Positions 5,183-5,348 of a stretch of DNA of 5,348 nt are shown in pieces (position 1 is the stretch's first letter; each line of letters opens with the position of its first letter). Both the position numbers and the translations under genes were made by a program. Source of the DNA: an uncultured Collinsella sp. (lineage in GTDB: Bacteria; Actinomycetota; Coriobacteriia; Coriobacteriales; Coriobacteriaceae). The DNA is taken from contig CABUHP010000130.1 of the NCBI GenBank assembly GCA_902491415.1, positions 1 through 5,348 on the forward strand, in the 5' to 3' direction. The notes beneath the pieces are model-generated. The model was not told the origin of the DNA. It made no database searches and saw only the letters and a program-made list of their open reading frames with translations.

Positions 5183-5348
5183 ATGCGGGTTTTGATCACG
5201 GGCGCTTCGGGCGGTATCGGAGCCGCGTGTGTGCAGCGCTTTTTGGATGAAGGTCACGAGGTCGTGGGCTTTGATCTTTTGCCGGCGGCGATCGAACACG
5301 AGCGCTACCGCCATCTGATCGTTGATGTCCGCGAGCCGGGCTCGTTTC
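5183..5348 (+). CDS. Short-chain dehydrogenase/reductase (SDR), 5' part
   Basis: The first 55 codons of a gene that leaves the window. The protein begins MRVLITGASGGIGAACVQRFL, with the SDR dinucleotide-binding TGxxxGxG motif (TGASGGIG, residues 6-13) in a Rossmann fold. The second strand ends VVGFDLLP, with an Asp near residue 32 that would favour NAD(H) over NADP(H) by the usual rule. VDVRE matches the third strand with its conserved Asp. The start is clear: AAGGAG (5172-5177) lies 5 nt upstream and overlaps the transporter stop, and the gap between the genes is 9 nt. The catalytic Ser-Tyr-Lys residues lie beyond the window, so the substrate and SDR subclass are unknown. Its link to queuosine salvage is only by operon position. 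Confidence 0.88.
   Translation, partial: MRVLITGASGGIGAACVQRFLDEGHEVVGFDLLPAAIEHERYRHLIVDVREPGSF

Noticed and set aside
4430..5314. 294-codon open frame antisense to the transporter and SDR gene
   Set aside because: It covers two well-supported plus-strand genes and the riboswitch region. Its translation shows no family motif and is His/Asp/Gln-rich, as expected of a shadow frame.

Overview
The window looks like a piece of a moderately GC-rich bacterial chromosome. The compact SD-led genes and the RF3 and transporter sequences suggest a gut actinobacterium of the Coriobacteriia (Collinsella-like). That assignment rests on sequence feel and was not tested by a search.

Layout. (1) The last 18 codons of an unidentified plus-strand gene end at 58. 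(2) A minus-strand operon covers 2128 to 148. It encodes a YtrA-type GntR repressor, an ABC-transporter ATPase and an ABC-2 permease. The ATPase is broken by an in-frame TAG (1545-1547) between Walker A and the signature motif, so the transporter is probably non-functional in this strain. (3) A gene-free stretch of about 550 bp (2129-2680) lies between the GntR gene and the divergent gene prfC. It holds the GntR promoter with two 10-bp palindromes, then a very regular array of eight copies of a 20-bp motif in alternating orientation. These form four 55-bp hairpins (20-bp arms, 15-nt loop) repeating every 80-81 bp. A likely prfC promoter follows. (4) prfC (2681-4294) encodes peptide chain release factor 3 and is followed by a strong GC-rich terminator hairpin. 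(5) A second plus-strand operon has a TTGCCT-N17-TATTAT promoter, a leader that looks like a preQ1-I riboswitch, a VUT/YhhQ-family queuosine-precursor transporter and the start of a short-chain dehydrogenase that runs off the window.

How the parts work together. The GntR-ABC operon resembles stress- or antibiotic-inducible YtrA-type export operons, with the repressor probably controlling its own promoter. RF3 recycles RF1/RF2 from ribosomes. The riboswitch-transporter pair is self-consistent: a preQ1 sensor placed at the ribosome binding site of a gene for uptake of queuosine precursors. The least explained element is the 80-bp-period inverted-repeat array between the two divergent transcription units.
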